Positions 1 through 8,851 are shown, counted from the stretch's first letter. The stretch is DNA of 64,000 nucleotides from Oleiharenicola lentus (GCF_004118375.1 NZ_SDHX01000001.1:1305693-1369692); one strand, 5' to 3'. Translations and numbers: made by a program. The notes: a model not told the origin generated them from the letters alone.

Positions 1-1
1 C

Positions 2-67
2 GCGCTGGAGCGCAAGGACGGTCGCTGGGCCCTGCGATGGCAGGTGTCGCCCAAGGAAATCGCCTGA
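2..67 (+). CDS. 3' end of an unidentified protein
   Basis: An open frame enters from the left edge and stops with TGA at 65-67, leaving about 21 residues that end in VSPKEIA. The charged, tryptophan-containing tail (KDGRWALRWQV) resembles the last strand of many small soluble domains, but it is too short to assign. It converges on the membrane protein that starts on the other strand 8 bp later. Confidence 0.45.
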   Translation, partial: ALERKDGRWALRWQVSPKEIA

Positions 68-75
68 GCGTTGGC

Positions 76-678
76 TTACTTCTGCGCCTTGGCCCGGCCG
101 AGCAGCATCCACTCGAGCAAAATCAGGTTGGGCACCCAGCAGAGCCACGCCTGCACCGGGTAGAAATCCTCGAAGGCGATGCCGGCGGCAAAGAACAACG
201 GCATGTAGAGCCGCAGGGTAACCGCCGCAAAGGTCAGGGCGAAACTGCGCAGCGCCCAGCGCTCATGTGCCTCGAAATCACGACGGCGCGCCGCATGGAT
301 CGCAGCCAGTGCGGTCCAGAGCCAGACCAGCGCCAGCATCCCGAACCCGACCCTTGCCACGAGACCTCCATAGGCAATGAAGGCCGTGCAAAAACCCGCG
401 ATTCCTCCGCCCATCACACCGAGAAAATAGAGGTAACCGAGCCCGCGGTGCAGCCTTCGCCGGGCTCGCAAGGCCGGGAAAAATTGCAATGGCCCGACTG
501 CAAGCGCCAAGGCGGAGAACGCCACGTGCGCCACAATCCGACCGGGGTGCGCGGCGTAAGCGGCCTTCATGTCGGGATGGACCGACGTTCCCGGCGGAAG
601 GGCGAGGTAAGCGTAGAGGCCGTAACCGGTCACCCCCAGCGAGAGAATCAGCACCAGCCAGCGGGAGAACGAAATCAT
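76..678 (-). CDS. DUF2306-type integral membrane protein
   Basis: The 200-residue protein has an N-terminal hydrophobic segment (residues about 5-28) and at least four more: about 48-68, 80-105, 107-128 and 148-195. The pattern of a histidine-rich cytoplasmic edge (HPGRIVAHVAF), a small RRLHRGLGYLY loop and a later AHERWALRSFALTF segment is characteristic of the DUF2306 family. These are uncharacterised bacterial inner-membrane proteins. The gene stands alone, convergent with the partial frame at the window edge and divergent from the metallophosphoesterase. Function is unknown; the family assignment is from memory of the motif order. Confidence 0.75.
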   Translation of the reverse strand: MISFSRWLVLILSLGVTGYGLYAYLALPPGTSVHPDMKAAYAAHPGRIVAHVAFSALALAVGPLQFFPALRARRRLHRGLGYLYFLGVMGGGIAGFCTAFIAYGGLVARVGFGMLALVWLWTALAAIHAARRRDFEAHERWALRSFALTFAAVTLRLYMPLFFAAGIAFEDFYPVQAWLCWVPNLILLEWMLLGRAKAQK

Positions 679-777
679 GGGAGTGGACTGGCAAGTTCGT
701 CGGCAGGCATGCCGGGATGAGGCCGGCCCTGCGGCGGGGAGTCAAAGCGACAGTGCGCGGTCTCCGGGCAAACCTCG

Positions 778-1632
778 ATGGTTGCCATGCCGGCGCGAGC
801 GGCATTGCCTGCGGGCGTGATCCGCATCCTATCGGACCTTCACTGCTACGACGCCCGCACGCTGGTCCGGGACTTCCAGCAGTTGCTCCCGCTGCTCGAG
901 GGCGTGCCGGAACTCGTGCTCAATGGCGACAGCTGCGAGATGCGGCGAGATGTGTCGCCCGCCATGGTCGAGGCGTTGCGCAATTTTTTCCGCCAACGGG
1001 TGCCTGCGGTGACGTTTATCACCGGCAATCACGATCCCGACATCAGCGACACCCATGAGCTCCTGCTGGCAAAAGACCGAATTTGGGTGACGCATGGCGA
1101 CATCTTCCTCGACGGGCTGACGCCCTGGAGCCGGCATGCCGGGCAGCTCCGGCGCTTGCTGGCCGCGGAACGCGCCGCCGATCCCTCCGCCGATTTTGCG
1201 CTGCCGGCCGTGCGCCTGCGGCTGGCGCGCGCGGTGGCGCGGGCGGAGGAGGATTTGCCCGATTACGTGACCGGCGGCTGGCGCGCACACCTCAAGTGGA
1301 TCGCGCGCACCTTCTTCCCTCCGCGCCAGGTGCTGGCGATGCTGCGGGCGTGGCGCGACTTGCCAAGTTTGGCCGCGCGTCTGGCCGTGGCGCAACGTTC
1401 CTCCACGCAGGTGGTCGTGACCGGTCATGTGCACTTTCCGGGGGTGTGGCGTCATTCGGGCGGCCCCACGATCATCAACACCGGTTCCTTCTTCCAACCG
1501 CTGGGCGGCAATCTCGTGGACATCTTCGCCGACCGGGTCGAGGTCCGCCGGATCCGGCGATGCGGGAGCGATTTTGCGCCGGGTGCGTTGCTGGCCACGA
1601 TTCCGCTGCACCTTTCCGGCTCGCGAACTTAA
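778..1632 (+). CDS. calcineurin-like metallophosphoesterase (LpxH-like)
   Basis: The 284-residue protein carries the ordered motifs of dinuclear metallophosphoesterases: SDLH (about residue 20), LNGDS (about 50), GNHDP (about 82), THGD (about 105) and TGHVHFPG near residue 215. The arrangement resembles UDP-2,3-diacylglucosamine pyrophosphatase LpxH and related phosphatases, but the protein is longer than LpxH (about 240) and has an insert after the THGD motif, so the substrate is not certain. No signal peptide is evident, which suggests a cytoplasmic enzyme. ATG at 778 is used; an in-frame ATG at 787 would remove only three residues. It is a single gene. Confidence 0.8.
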   Translation: MVAMPARAALPAGVIRILSDLHCYDARTLVRDFQQLLPLLEGVPELVLNGDSCEMRRDVSPAMVEALRNFFRQRVPAVTFITGNHDPDISDTHELLLAKDRIWVTHGDIFLDGLTPWSRHAGQLRRLLAAERAADPSADFALPAVRLRLARAVARAEEDLPDYVTGGWRAHLKWIARTFFPPRQVLAMLRAWRDLPSLAARLAVAQRSSTQVVVTGHVHFPGVWRHSGGPTIINTGSFFQPLGGNLVDIFADRVEVRRIRRCGSDFAPGALLATIPLHLSGSRT

Positions 1633-1706
1633 TCCTGAGCCGCGGCGTTTTGCGCCGCCAAGGCGCGGATGCGCTCGGCGTGGAAGACCTTGGCCTTGCG
1701 CACGGC

Positions 1707-2096
1707 CTAATCAAAGAACGCCTCGCCGTGGATGGCGGTGAGATGACGCTCCATGACTTCGTTGTATTCATCGACGTAGCGCATTTGCCCTTTCGTCACG
1801 ATACAACCGGCCACGGTGCGCAACTCGATGCCGTGATCCCGGTGCAGCACTTCCATCAGGGCGAGACTCCACGGGGCCGGCAGCCCGTAGGTGAGAATCG
1901 TCAGCCGGCCCCGGCGCAGGTCGGCCGTCGCTTCCTTGCGGCCGTCGCGATGGGCAAACTCGTCCACTGGTGCCGCGGTTGGATCAGTGCAGCGGGAATG
2001 ACACCGCGGGGCCGCCTGCAGGGTGTTCCAGTGCTGGTAGTAGATGGCGAAGGCGGCGAGGCCGAGCAGCGGAATCAGCCAGAGTTTGCGCTTCAT
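1707..2096 (-). CDS. hypothetical membrane-anchored protein
   Basis: The 129-residue protein begins with a typical positively charged start and one hydrophobic segment (MKRKLWLIPLLGLAAFAIYY), then a soluble periplasmic domain of about 105 residues. No catalytic motif is recognised. It contains GRLTILTYGLPAPWSLALMEVL and two cysteines (about residues 32 and 36). It lies downstream of rsmH on the same strand, but a long hairpin repeat separates them, so co-transcription is doubtful. The function is unknown. Confidence 0.6.
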   Translation of the reverse strand: MKRKLWLIPLLGLAAFAIYYQHWNTLQAAPRCHSRCTDPTAAPVDEFAHRDGRKEATADLRRGRLTILTYGLPAPWSLALMEVLHRDHGIELRTVAGCIVTKGQMRYVDEYNEVMERHLTAIHGEAFFD

Positions 2097-2151
2097 CTCC
2101 GGACAACGCGCCAGCGGGAAAAATCTTAGCGCCTCCCGCAGATGGCTTTGT

Positions 2152-2210
2152 TGTAGCGGCGGTCTGTGGCCGCCAATTCGCTCCGACGGCGGTCACAGAC
2201 CGCCGCTACA
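2152..2210. repeat. REP-like long hairpin
   Basis: The two arms (2152-2174 and 2188-2210) are inverted copies, TGTAGCGGCGGTCTGTG...CACAGACCGCCGCTACA, about 23 bp each with a single mismatch around a 13-nt loop. It sits between rsmH and the hypothetical gene, both on the minus strand. There is no U-tract, so it is more likely a dispersed palindromic repeat than an intrinsic terminator, although it could act as an RNA 3'-end stabiliser. Confidence 0.75.
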
Positions 2211-2281
2211 GATTGCCGATTCCGGCGGGGACGGCCAGATGGGCTCTCTGCCCTCCACCGGGATATTCCTCCCGCCGGCGT

Positions 2282-3361
2282 TTATTCCGCGCGGATGGCC
2301 CAACGGAGTTTGGCCGAACTGCTCCGGGGATTGGCGCGGCGCTCGGCGGGGCCGGCGCGGACGACTTCCTCGTTGGTGGCGGTGTAGAGGCCGGTGCGCA
2401 CGCCTTCCCGGAAGGCCTGTTTCACGCGCCGGTCCTCGCCGGAGTGGAAGGTGAGGATCGCGACGCGCCCGCCGGGTTTGAGGCAATGGGGCAGGTGGCG
2501 TAGGAACAAGTCGAGCACGCCGAACTCGTCGTTCACCGCGATGCGCAGGGCCTGGAACACGCGCCGCACGGTGTCGTTGGCGGCCTCCGTATCGAGGCGC
2601 GGCTGGTGTTCGCGCAGGATCTCGCGGATCGCGTCGGCCAGTTGGATGGTGCGCGTGAAGGGTGTGTCGGTGCGACGGCTCGTGAGCTCGCGCGCGAGAA
2701 GAGCCGCATGCGGTTCGTCGGAATTGGCCGCGAGCGCTTCGGCAAGCGCATCCTCCGAAGCCTTGGCCAGCCAATCCGCCGCCGAGGGTGGGCGCGACGG
2801 ATTCAAGCGCAGGTCGAGCGGGCTGTCGGTCTTGAAGGTGAAACCGCGGGCCGGATCGTCGAGTTGCATCGAGGAGACGCCGAGATCAGCGAGGATGGCG
2901 TCGGCCCCGCTGAGGCCGAGCTGCGCGAGGACCTTGGCCAGGCCGGCGAAGTTGGAACGGACGGCGGTGAAGACGTCTTCGCCGAAGCCGGCGTCGCGCA
3001 GACGGGCGGTGGTTTTTGGGTGTTCGATGGGATCGACGTCGAGGCCGATGAGGCGGCCGCCGGGCGCGAGCAGCGGCAGAATCTCGCGGGAGTGGCCGCC
3101 ATAGCCGAGTGTGCAGTCCACGGCGGTTTCACCGGGTTTGGGGGCGAGCACTTCCAAAATCTCGGCGACCATGATTGGCCGGTGCATGCCGGCGGGAGTC
3201 TTGCCCGAGGCGAGGACTTTGGCGACGTCGCCGGCGTAGCGCTCCGGGTTCAGCTCCTTGTATTTCTCCTCGAACCGGCGGGGATGCTTGCCGGCGTAGC
3301 GGGGCCGGCGCTTGGGCTTCTCCGGCGACGGGGCGCCGGGATCGGGATGGGGATCGCTCAC
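2282..3361 (-). CDS. rsmH: 16S rRNA (cytosine(1402)-N4)-methyltransferase
   Basis: RsmH (MraW) uses S-adenosylmethionine to methylate N4 of C1402 in 16S rRNA. The family hallmarks are present: HRPIMVAEIL, the SAM loop DCTLGYGGHSREIL, the LGLDVDP motif, ILADLGVSSMQLD, and the C-terminal FHSGEDRRVKQAF, ending RSSSAKLRWAIR. The frame is open far upstream; the GTG at 3361 (VSDPHPDPG) is the most plausible start and still leaves an N-terminal extension of about 60 mostly charged residues compared with E. coli RsmH. In many bacteria it opens the dcw cell-wall cluster (mraZ-rsmH-ftsL-ftsI); here neither mraZ nor ftsL flanks it. Confidence 0.93.
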   Translation of the reverse strand: MSDPHPDPGAPSPEKPKRRPRYAGKHPRRFEEKYKELNPERYAGDVAKVLASGKTPAGMHRPIMVAEILEVLAPKPGETAVDCTLGYGGHSREILPLLAPGGRLIGLDVDPIEHPKTTARLRDAGFGEDVFTAVRSNFAGLAKVLAQLGLSGADAILADLGVSSMQLDDPARGFTFKTDSPLDLRLNPSRPPSAADWLAKASEDALAEALAANSDEPHAALLARELTSRRTDTPFTRTIQLADAIREILREHQPRLDTEAANDTVRRVFQALRIAVNDEFGVLDLFLRHLPHCLKPGGRVAILTFHSGEDRRVKQAFREGVRTGLYTATNEEVVRAGPAERRANPRSSSAKLRWAIRAE

Positions 3362-3642
3362 GGCGTCGGAATGCCGGAGGCGGCACCCGGACACAAGGTC
3401 CGGTTTGGGCGGCGGAGGATTTGGGCCGCCGGTTCCTTCAGCGAGTTGACCAATTCGGTGGCCAAGCCCTAGCCGTCGCATTCGTCGCCGAGGAGTCTCC
3501 CGTGGGAGCCGGGACTACTGGGTTGGGACGGCAGAGGCATGTATTGGGATAGTATGCCTGGAGTTTTTTCTGAAGGAACCGGCGGATACTTGTATTTCGG
3601 CACAAGCGGGCCGCGGTTGAATCTTAACCGTGCTTTCGGCGC

Positions 3643-4353
3643 TCAGCGACGGTGGCGGGCCAACGCGACAAAGCCGGCCATGACCGTACCCAGACAGAGC
3701 AACGGGCTGCCGCCGTCCGGCACCGAGTTGGCGGGCGGATTGGCGGGGGAGGTTTTGGCCGTGACTGAGAGGTTGTCCAGGAACACCACGGTGCTGCCGG
3801 GCGCAGGGTTGCGCACCTCGAAGAGCAGGTCGGTTGCCGAGGCGACGAATGAACCGTAAGCGAGCATCCAGGCTACGTTCCCATGTGGGTCCGGCGTGTA
3901 GCCGCCCATGGCCACGGAGAGACCGCCGACCTGCACGGCCGAGGCGACGCCGAAAAAGTCGAAAGCCACATTGTAAGTCTCGCCGACCACGAGGCCGTGG
4001 AGCGTCTGTTGCAGCGCTCCGTTGGGTGACGAGGCACCGAAGCCGCTCAGGTCCACGAAATACGTGCCGGCGGCGGCGTTATAGCCGTCGCTGGTCGGGC
4101 TCTTTGCCCAGACGATCTGTCCGGTGGTGCCAGCAGCCACCGTCCAACCCGAGATCGTGGTCGAACCCGGTCCGAGCGCCATGTAGTTGGCGGCGTGATT
4201 CACGAAACCCTGGTTGGTATCCTCCAGGCTGCCGTTGTGGAGCAGGTTTGGATTGGCGTGCAAGGCGGAGGGCAAGGCGATCAAGCACGCCAAGAGGAGG
4301 GGCTTGACGGCGGTCAGATTTGAAGCGCGGAGGAAGCGGGCGGCGATAGTCAT
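3643..4353 (-). CDS. secreted VPDSG-CTERM (PEP-CTERM-like) sorting-domain protein
   Basis: The 236-residue precursor has a signal peptide (about residues 1-33, cleaved after SALHA). Its body of about 170 residues begins NLLHNGSLE and resembles the beta-sandwich of DUF642-type carbohydrate-associated proteins. The tail has the three-part sorting signal: VPDGGS, a hydrophobic helix (LLCLGTVMAGFVAL) and a basic end (ARHRR). Such tails are recognised by exosortase-type enzymes, and the proteins are thought to end up at the surface or in exopolysaccharide. No exosortase is present in the window. A second member of the class is at 22982-23608. Confidence 0.85.
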   Translation of the reverse strand: MTIAARFLRASNLTAVKPLLLACLIALPSALHANPNLLHNGSLEDTNQGFVNHAANYMALGPGSTTISGWTVAAGTTGQIVWAKSPTSDGYNAAAGTYFVDLSGFGASSPNGALQQTLHGLVVGETYNVAFDFFGVASAVQVGGLSVAMGGYTPDPHGNVAWMLAYGSFVASATDLLFEVRNPAPGSTVVFLDNLSVTAKTSPANPPANSVPDGGSPLLCLGTVMAGFVALARHRR

Positions 4354-4538
4354 GGTTGCCTTGGTCGGGTTGCTGCCGGATGCCGCATGCTCTAGGGTCG
4401 GCCAATTCTGTCAACGGCCTGCTCCTGCGTGTTCCCACGTAGGGAACACGTCGGCGGGGCTTACACGAAGACGACCGGGTCGGGTCATGTTCCGAGGATA
4501 ATTCCTCTAAGGTTTCGGCGCCCCGTGCGTGATTCACG

Positions 4539-4982
4539 GTGAACCCCTTCATCCCCATGCTCCTGCGCTCCTCCCGTTTTGCCGCCACCGCGCGCCCCCG
4601 GGCCCGCGTCGAGATCATCCCGCTGATCGACGTGGTGTTCTTCCTGCTGGCGACCTTCGTGTTGTTCACGCTGTCGCTCAACCGCGTGAAGGTCCTGCCC
4701 CTCATCTTGCCGTCCTCCGGCGAAGTCCGGGAAAAGCCTGAGCTCGTCACCATCCAAGTTACCGATGGCGGCGCCGCCTACTGGAACCGTGAGCTGGTCG
4801 AATTAAACCAGATTCCCGGGTTGTTGAATCATTACAAGTCCCAGACCGACACGCCCCGCGTGCTCATCACCGGCGATGAACGCGCGAAGTTCGGCCCGAT
4901 GATCGCCGTGCTCGACGACGTGCGCCGGGCCGGCATCACCCACTACTCGGTCGAGACCAAGGCGCGGCGCGGCGGCGACTAG
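4539..4982 (+). CDS. exbD: ExbD/TolR biopolymer transport protein
   Basis: The 147-residue protein has the ExbD layout: a short cytoplasmic N-terminus, a single membrane helix about residues 27-48 containing the proton-channel aspartate in IIPLIDVVFFLL (Asp31), and a periplasmic domain. It would couple inner-membrane proton flow to outer-membrane TonB receptors together with ExbB and TonB, none of which is adjacent. The frame opens with GTG at 4539; ATG at 4557 is an alternative start that leaves the helix intact. It converges with the MFS gene 9 bp downstream. Confidence 0.85.
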   Translation: MNPFIPMLLRSSRFAATARPRARVEIIPLIDVVFFLLATFVLFTLSLNRVKVLPLILPSSGEVREKPELVTIQVTDGGAAYWNRELVELNQIPGLLNHYKSQTDTPRVLITGDERAKFGPMIAVLDDVRRAGITHYSVETKARRGGD

Positions 4983-4991
4983 GCCCGCGCA

Positions 4992-6308
4992 TCAGGTTGG
5001 CGTCACCGACGGTCGTGGTTTGAGGAACGGCAGCAGGGCCAGGCAGAAGATGCCGAAGAGCGAGTCCATCACGAGCGTCTGGGGGTAGCCCCAGCGCTCG
5101 ATCGCGAGGCCCTGCCACGTCGCGGAGTAGGAGATCACGAAGTTGAAGATCGCCATGTAGGCGGTGAACTGGGTGGCGGCGACGGCGGGCGTGGTGATGT
5201 CCATCATCAGCGCCGTGCGGGTGCCATACATCAGGCCGTGGAAGACGGCGAACGACAGGCAGGCGACCCAGAACGCCGTGACGAGCGCGGCCGCCGGCAC
5301 CGGGCGGTTGGCCTGGTCTTGCGCGACGGGCATGATCCAGCCGTGCCGGGACATTTCCCAGGCCAGATAAAGTCCGGGCAGCAGCGTGCCGGCGATGAAC
5401 AGTCCGAGCATCTTGCGCCGGCCGTAACGGTCCGAAAGCCAGCCGCCCGCCATGCAGCAGAAGGCCGTGATCACGGTCGTCGTCAGGTTGAGCCGGGCAA
5501 TGGCGCTGTCCTTCAGGCCGAGTTCGACGGCGAGGTTGGATTGGAGGGCGAGGTTCAGCGCATAGGCCCCGCTCGGCATGATCGCGAAGACCAGCCCAAG
5601 CCAGGCGGCCCGCGAACGAGTGAACGCCCGAAAGGCGTCGCGGCAAAAGCGGCCGATTTCCCGTCCGGCGGCGGCAACGGCCGGGCCGGAGACGGGTTCG
5701 CGGGGCGGCCCCTTGGGCTCCTTCAGCGGCAGCGCGATGAACACCGTGACCGACACAATCACGGCGGAGACAAAGAAAAACGTGGCCGGCAAGCCCGTGT
5801 AGGGGATGAGTAGCAGCACGCCGGCGCCACCGATGGACTGACCCAGGTAGGCGCCACCAAACATGACGCCGTTGGCGAGGCCGCGTTCCTTTTCGGACAG
5901 CACCGAGCAGGCCAGCGCGTCGATGGCCACGTCCTGCGTGGCGGCAAAACAGTTGTGCAGAAAAATTATCAGCGTGAATAGTTTCACCTCGGTGGTGAAG
6001 TTCACCGGCAGCGCCGCCATCAGCGAAAGCACGAGCAGGCCCTGCATGGCGATGATCCAGGCGCGGCGGCGGCCGAAGCGGTCGGAGGACAGCACGTCCA
6101 CGAAAGGCCCCATCACCCACTTGAAAGCCCAGGGCAGGTAGAGCGAGCCGACGAAGGCGCCGATCTCGGCGGGTCCCAGGCCCTGCCGGCGCATCTGGGT
6201 CGCGATGGCGGTCGCCGTGAAACCGAGGGGAATGCCTTCGGTGAGATAAAGCGTGAAAAAGGTGACCAGGCGCCCGGTCTTGGTGGCCAGCAGATTGGGG
6301 AGTCTCAC
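4992..6308 (-). CDS. major facilitator superfamily transporter, AmpG-like
   Basis: The 438-residue protein has about 12 hydrophobic segments. It carries motifs shared with the AmpG muropeptide permease branch: LYLTEGIPLGF near the N-terminus, LPWAFKWVMGPFVD, ATQDVAIDALA in helix 4-5, and RGLANGVMFGGAYLG. The open frame continues upstream to 6773 but that part overlaps engB in another frame and is proline/serine-rich artefact; GTG at 6308 (VRLPNLLATK) gives a normal N-terminus. AmpG imports anhydromuropeptides in enterobacteria, but close relatives carry other solutes, so the substrate is open. It lies 118 bp downstream of engB. Confidence 0.8.
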   Translation of the reverse strand: MRLPNLLATKTGRLVTFFTLYLTEGIPLGFTATAIATQMRRQGLGPAEIGAFVGSLYLPWAFKWVMGPFVDVLSSDRFGRRRAWIIAMQGLLVLSLMAALPVNFTTEVKLFTLIIFLHNCFAATQDVAIDALACSVLSEKERGLANGVMFGGAYLGQSIGGAGVLLLIPYTGLPATFFFVSAVIVSVTVFIALPLKEPKGPPREPVSGPAVAAAGREIGRFCRDAFRAFTRSRAAWLGLVFAIMPSGAYALNLALQSNLAVELGLKDSAIARLNLTTTVITAFCCMAGGWLSDRYGRRKMLGLFIAGTLLPGLYLAWEMSRHGWIMPVAQDQANRPVPAAALVTAFWVACLSFAVFHGLMYGTRTALMMDITTPAVAATQFTAYMAIFNFVISYSATWQGLAIERWGYPQTLVMDSLFGIFCLALLPFLKPRPSVTPT

Positions 6309-6426
6309 GGCGGGTGCGCGGCAGCTTGCCGGCGACCCGATATGACACAAGGCCGGATTCGTGCCGTCGGTGCCGGGCGGGCGCTTTCCCGGCGCGCAGA
6401 ACCAGGATCTGCGGCCAGGTTCCGGC

Positions 6427-7014
6427 TCAGAGCCGGCTGGCGATGTAGCGGAGGATCTCCGTGCGACCGGCCTTGGTCTTGGCGGAGCTGAGGAAAATCG
6501 CGGGCGCAGGGTCGAGGCCGTCGAGGGCGACGGCGCGGAAGCGCGCCACGCTGGCCTGGGTCTGCGAGACCGACTGTTTGTCGGTCTTGGTGAAGACGAC
6601 GCCGAAGGTGACCTTCGTTTCCACGAGCCACTCGACGAAGGCCAGGTCAATGGGCTGGGGCTCGAGGCGTGAGTCGATGAGCACCAGGACGGCCCGCAGG
6701 TTTTTCCGGCCTTCGATGTAATCGGCGGCGGCTTCGTTGAAATCGGCGCGCTCGGACTTGGAAACCTTGGCATAGCCGTAGCCGGGCAGGTCCACGAGGC
6801 GCCAGTTGCGGTTGATGGAATAGAAATTCATCAGGCGCGTCTTGCCCGGCAGGTCGGAAACGCGGGCGAGGTCGCGGCGCTCGGCGAGCAGGTTGAGCAA
6901 CGAGGACTTGCCGACGTTGGACCGGCCGATGAGCGCGATCTCGGGTTGGGCGAGGCGGGGGACATTGGCGAGGCCGGTGGCGCTGGTCTCGAATTCGGCG
7001 GATTTTATCTTCAT
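6427..7014 (-). CDS. engB: ribosome biogenesis GTPase YihA/YsxC/EngB
   Basis: The 195-residue protein (from ATG at 7014, MKIKSAEFETSA) is a compact TRAFAC GTPase. The G1 P-loop GRSNVGKSSLLN, G3 DLPGYGYAKV and G4 TKTDK are intact, and the G2 threonine is in the GKTRLMNFY segment. EngB assists assembly of the large ribosomal subunit and is essential in several bacteria. The start codon overlaps the stop of the upstream YkgJ-type gene (ATGA), so the two are translationally coupled. An upstream in-frame start exists inside the neighbour but the family length supports 7014. Confidence 0.95.
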   Translation of the reverse strand: MKIKSAEFETSATGLANVPRLAQPEIALIGRSNVGKSSLLNLLAERRDLARVSDLPGKTRLMNFYSINRNWRLVDLPGYGYAKVSKSERADFNEAAADYIEGRKNLRAVLVLIDSRLEPQPIDLAFVEWLVETKVTFGVVFTKTDKQSVSQTQASVARFRAVALDGLDPAPAIFLSSAKTKAGRTEILRYIASRL

Positions 7015-7715
7015 GGGTCGGAGAGGCAGTTGTCGGGGAAGGCGGCGGACCGGCGCATCCAGCGCACGAGGCACAGGCTGTTGGTCAGCGCCTCATGCAG
7101 GGCGGAGCCGAAATCGTAGGAGCGGTCGTCGTAGCCGGCGGCCTCGATGGCCTCGTCCAGTCCCAGCGTCACGGCAAACATGCGGGCGCGGAGGGCCGGG
7201 ATGTAGGCCTTGCTGATGTCCACCGTCGGATCGGCCAGGTGGGCGGCGCAGAGCGCGGCGTCGCTGGTGTGGTGCGAGCGGCAGGCCTCGGGGCGGCCTT
7301 CGTAGATCGAGCAGGCACCCTCGTGGAGGAGTTCGCAGGTCTGGCGGCTGTGCTCGCGCGTGCCGGCGGCAAAGGCGGCGACGCGGCGCCGGTGGCCGGC
7401 GAGGCGGGCGATGACATCGGCGAGGGCGGCGGGCGAAAAATTAACCTGGATGTGATCGGCGGCGAAGAAGACCTCGTGGGCCTGCACGTCCACCGGCACC
7501 CGGCAACAGGCGTCGCACCCCGACCGGCAGGCAACGGTGGCGCGCACCCGGGCGGAGGTCCCGGCATAAGTCCGGTCCAGTTCCTCCATGCCCCAGCGCA
7601 GGGTGGCCAGCATCTGCGGCGGATGCCGGACCTTGAGCAACCGTGCCCCCATCTGCTCGATGGTGCGGTCGAACAGGGCGAATCGTTCGGCGAGGGGCGG
7701 CGGGCGGGCGGGCAT
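7011..7715 (-). CDS. YkgJ-family cysteine cluster protein
   Basis: The 234-residue protein has the zinc or iron-sulfur chelating arrangement of the YkgJ family (CxxxCxxCC followed by CxxxxxxxCxIYxxRPxxCR): CRSGCDACC at about residues 63-71, then CELLHEGACSIYEGRPEACRSHH at about 127-149 and further cysteines downstream. The biochemical role of the family is unknown; metal chelation is predicted. It is followed by engB with a 4-bp stop/start overlap. A much smaller member of the family is at 16280-16537. Confidence 0.85.
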   Translation of the reverse strand: MPARPPPLAERFALFDRTIEQMGARLLKVRHPPQMLATLRWGMEELDRTYAGTSARVRATVACRSGCDACCRVPVDVQAHEVFFAADHIQVNFSPAALADVIARLAGHRRRVAAFAAGTREHSRQTCELLHEGACSIYEGRPEACRSHHTSDAALCAAHLADPTVDISKAYIPALRARMFAVTLGLDEAIEAAGYDDRSYDFGSALHEALTNSLCLVRWMRRSAAFPDNCLSDP

Positions 7716-7837
7716 GGGCTCCCTGAGGTGTCGCAGGGTCCCGCGGAATTGCGACCACTATCCTCGGGCATGAAGCCGACGGTCCTCCGCCGGGAACTTG
7801 CCGCTCAGGTCAACCGACCAGGCCGCAGCGCGGTAAC

Positions 7838-8761
7838 CTATTCCGCGCGGAATTTTTCCGCATCCGCCTTGTTCCAGGTGATGGTCGCCTCGCCGGAGAT
7901 GAAGTTCGTGTTGAGGTAGGGCCCGAAGGTCACGCGTTCCTCGCGGGCGGTGCCGGCCTTGATGTCGGCGATGAGCTTCTGCATATCGAGGAGGTATTGC
8001 ATCGTGAGTTTTTCCTTCTCTCGCTTCTGCCAATGGTGGCCGCCGAAGATGACGAGCCGGCTCTCGTCGATGCCGTTGGCCGGTGTCCGGATATGGGTGA
8101 TCAACCGGTCAACGGTTCGGCGGTATTGGGCAAACCCCTCGGCGGAGAAGATCCACACGCCGTTGCCCGAGCCGAGTCCGTCGCCGGTGAACACCAGGTT
8201 TTTCCCGCGCAGAAAATATGCGGTGGAATGGTCGGTGTGGCCGGGGATCTTCAGCGCCTCCACCACGAAGCCGCCGCCGAGGTCGAGGGAGGAGTCGCCG
8301 CCGATGGGGACGGTGCGTTCCGGCGGAAAGATTTCCCGGCCCTTGAATTCATCCGTCTGGATCCAAAACGTCACGGCGGGGTTGTCCCTGAAGGCCGGCA
8401 GCATGCCCGTGTGGTCGCCGTGGTAGTGGGTGATGGCGATGTGGAGTTTGCGCGCGCCGATTGCCTCGCCGACCAGCGATTGGAGTGAAGCGACGGCCGA
8501 GTCATCCCACTTGATCGCGTTGGAGAGGTCGATCAGCAGGGCCCGCTCGCGTCCGACGAGCAGATACATGTCGGAACAGTTGTTGAAACCGGTCACGGCG
8601 CCCTGGGCATCGCGCTGGATGCCGGCGGGGTTGCTGCGGTTGGCATCCTCGATGCGCATCACGCCCGGGATGATCGGGTGGACCGTGAAGGGCCCGACTT
8701 CGCGGGGCTGGGCCAAGCCGGTGGTGACGAGCAGGAGGAGCAGGACGGGGTGGAATTTCAC
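7838..8761 (-). CDS. secreted metallo-beta-lactamase-fold hydrolase
   Basis: The 307-residue protein has a signal peptide of about 17 residues (LLLLLVTTGLAQ), then a metallo-beta-lactamase fold. It shows the zinc-binding HxHxDH signature in THYHGDHTG (about residue 112), the distal histidine in IPGHTDHS, the bridging aspartate in FTGDGLG and a late FGGHHW. Export suggests a periplasmic hydrolase. The fold is shared by beta-lactamases, lactonases, glyoxalase II-like enzymes and others, and nothing here fixes the substrate. Resistance activity should not be assumed. It stands alone, divergent from the lipocalin gene. Confidence 0.85.
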   Translation of the reverse strand: MKFHPVLLLLLVTTGLAQPREVGPFTVHPIIPGVMRIEDANRSNPAGIQRDAQGAVTGFNNCSDMYLLVGRERALLIDLSNAIKWDDSAVASLQSLVGEAIGARKLHIAITHYHGDHTGMLPAFRDNPAVTFWIQTDEFKGREIFPPERTVPIGGDSSLDLGGGFVVEALKIPGHTDHSTAYFLRGKNLVFTGDGLGSGNGVWIFSAEGFAQYRRTVDRLITHIRTPANGIDESRLVIFGGHHWQKREKEKLTMQYLLDMQKLIADIKAGTAREERVTFGPYLNTNFISGEATITWNKADAEKFRAE

Positions 8762-8851
8762 GAAGGGCGTGGGGCGCGGTTGTCTCTAGGGCGGAGCAGG
8801 GCGCAGCGCAAGCGGAGGGCGTGAGCGCATCCGGTGGCCGCATTGCCGCGT

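Noticed and set aside
7838-8761. Beta-lactamase (antibiotic resistance) reading of the MBL-fold protein
   Set aside because: The zinc motif is shared by many hydrolases and there is no specific beta-lactamase signature. It is kept as a fold-level call.
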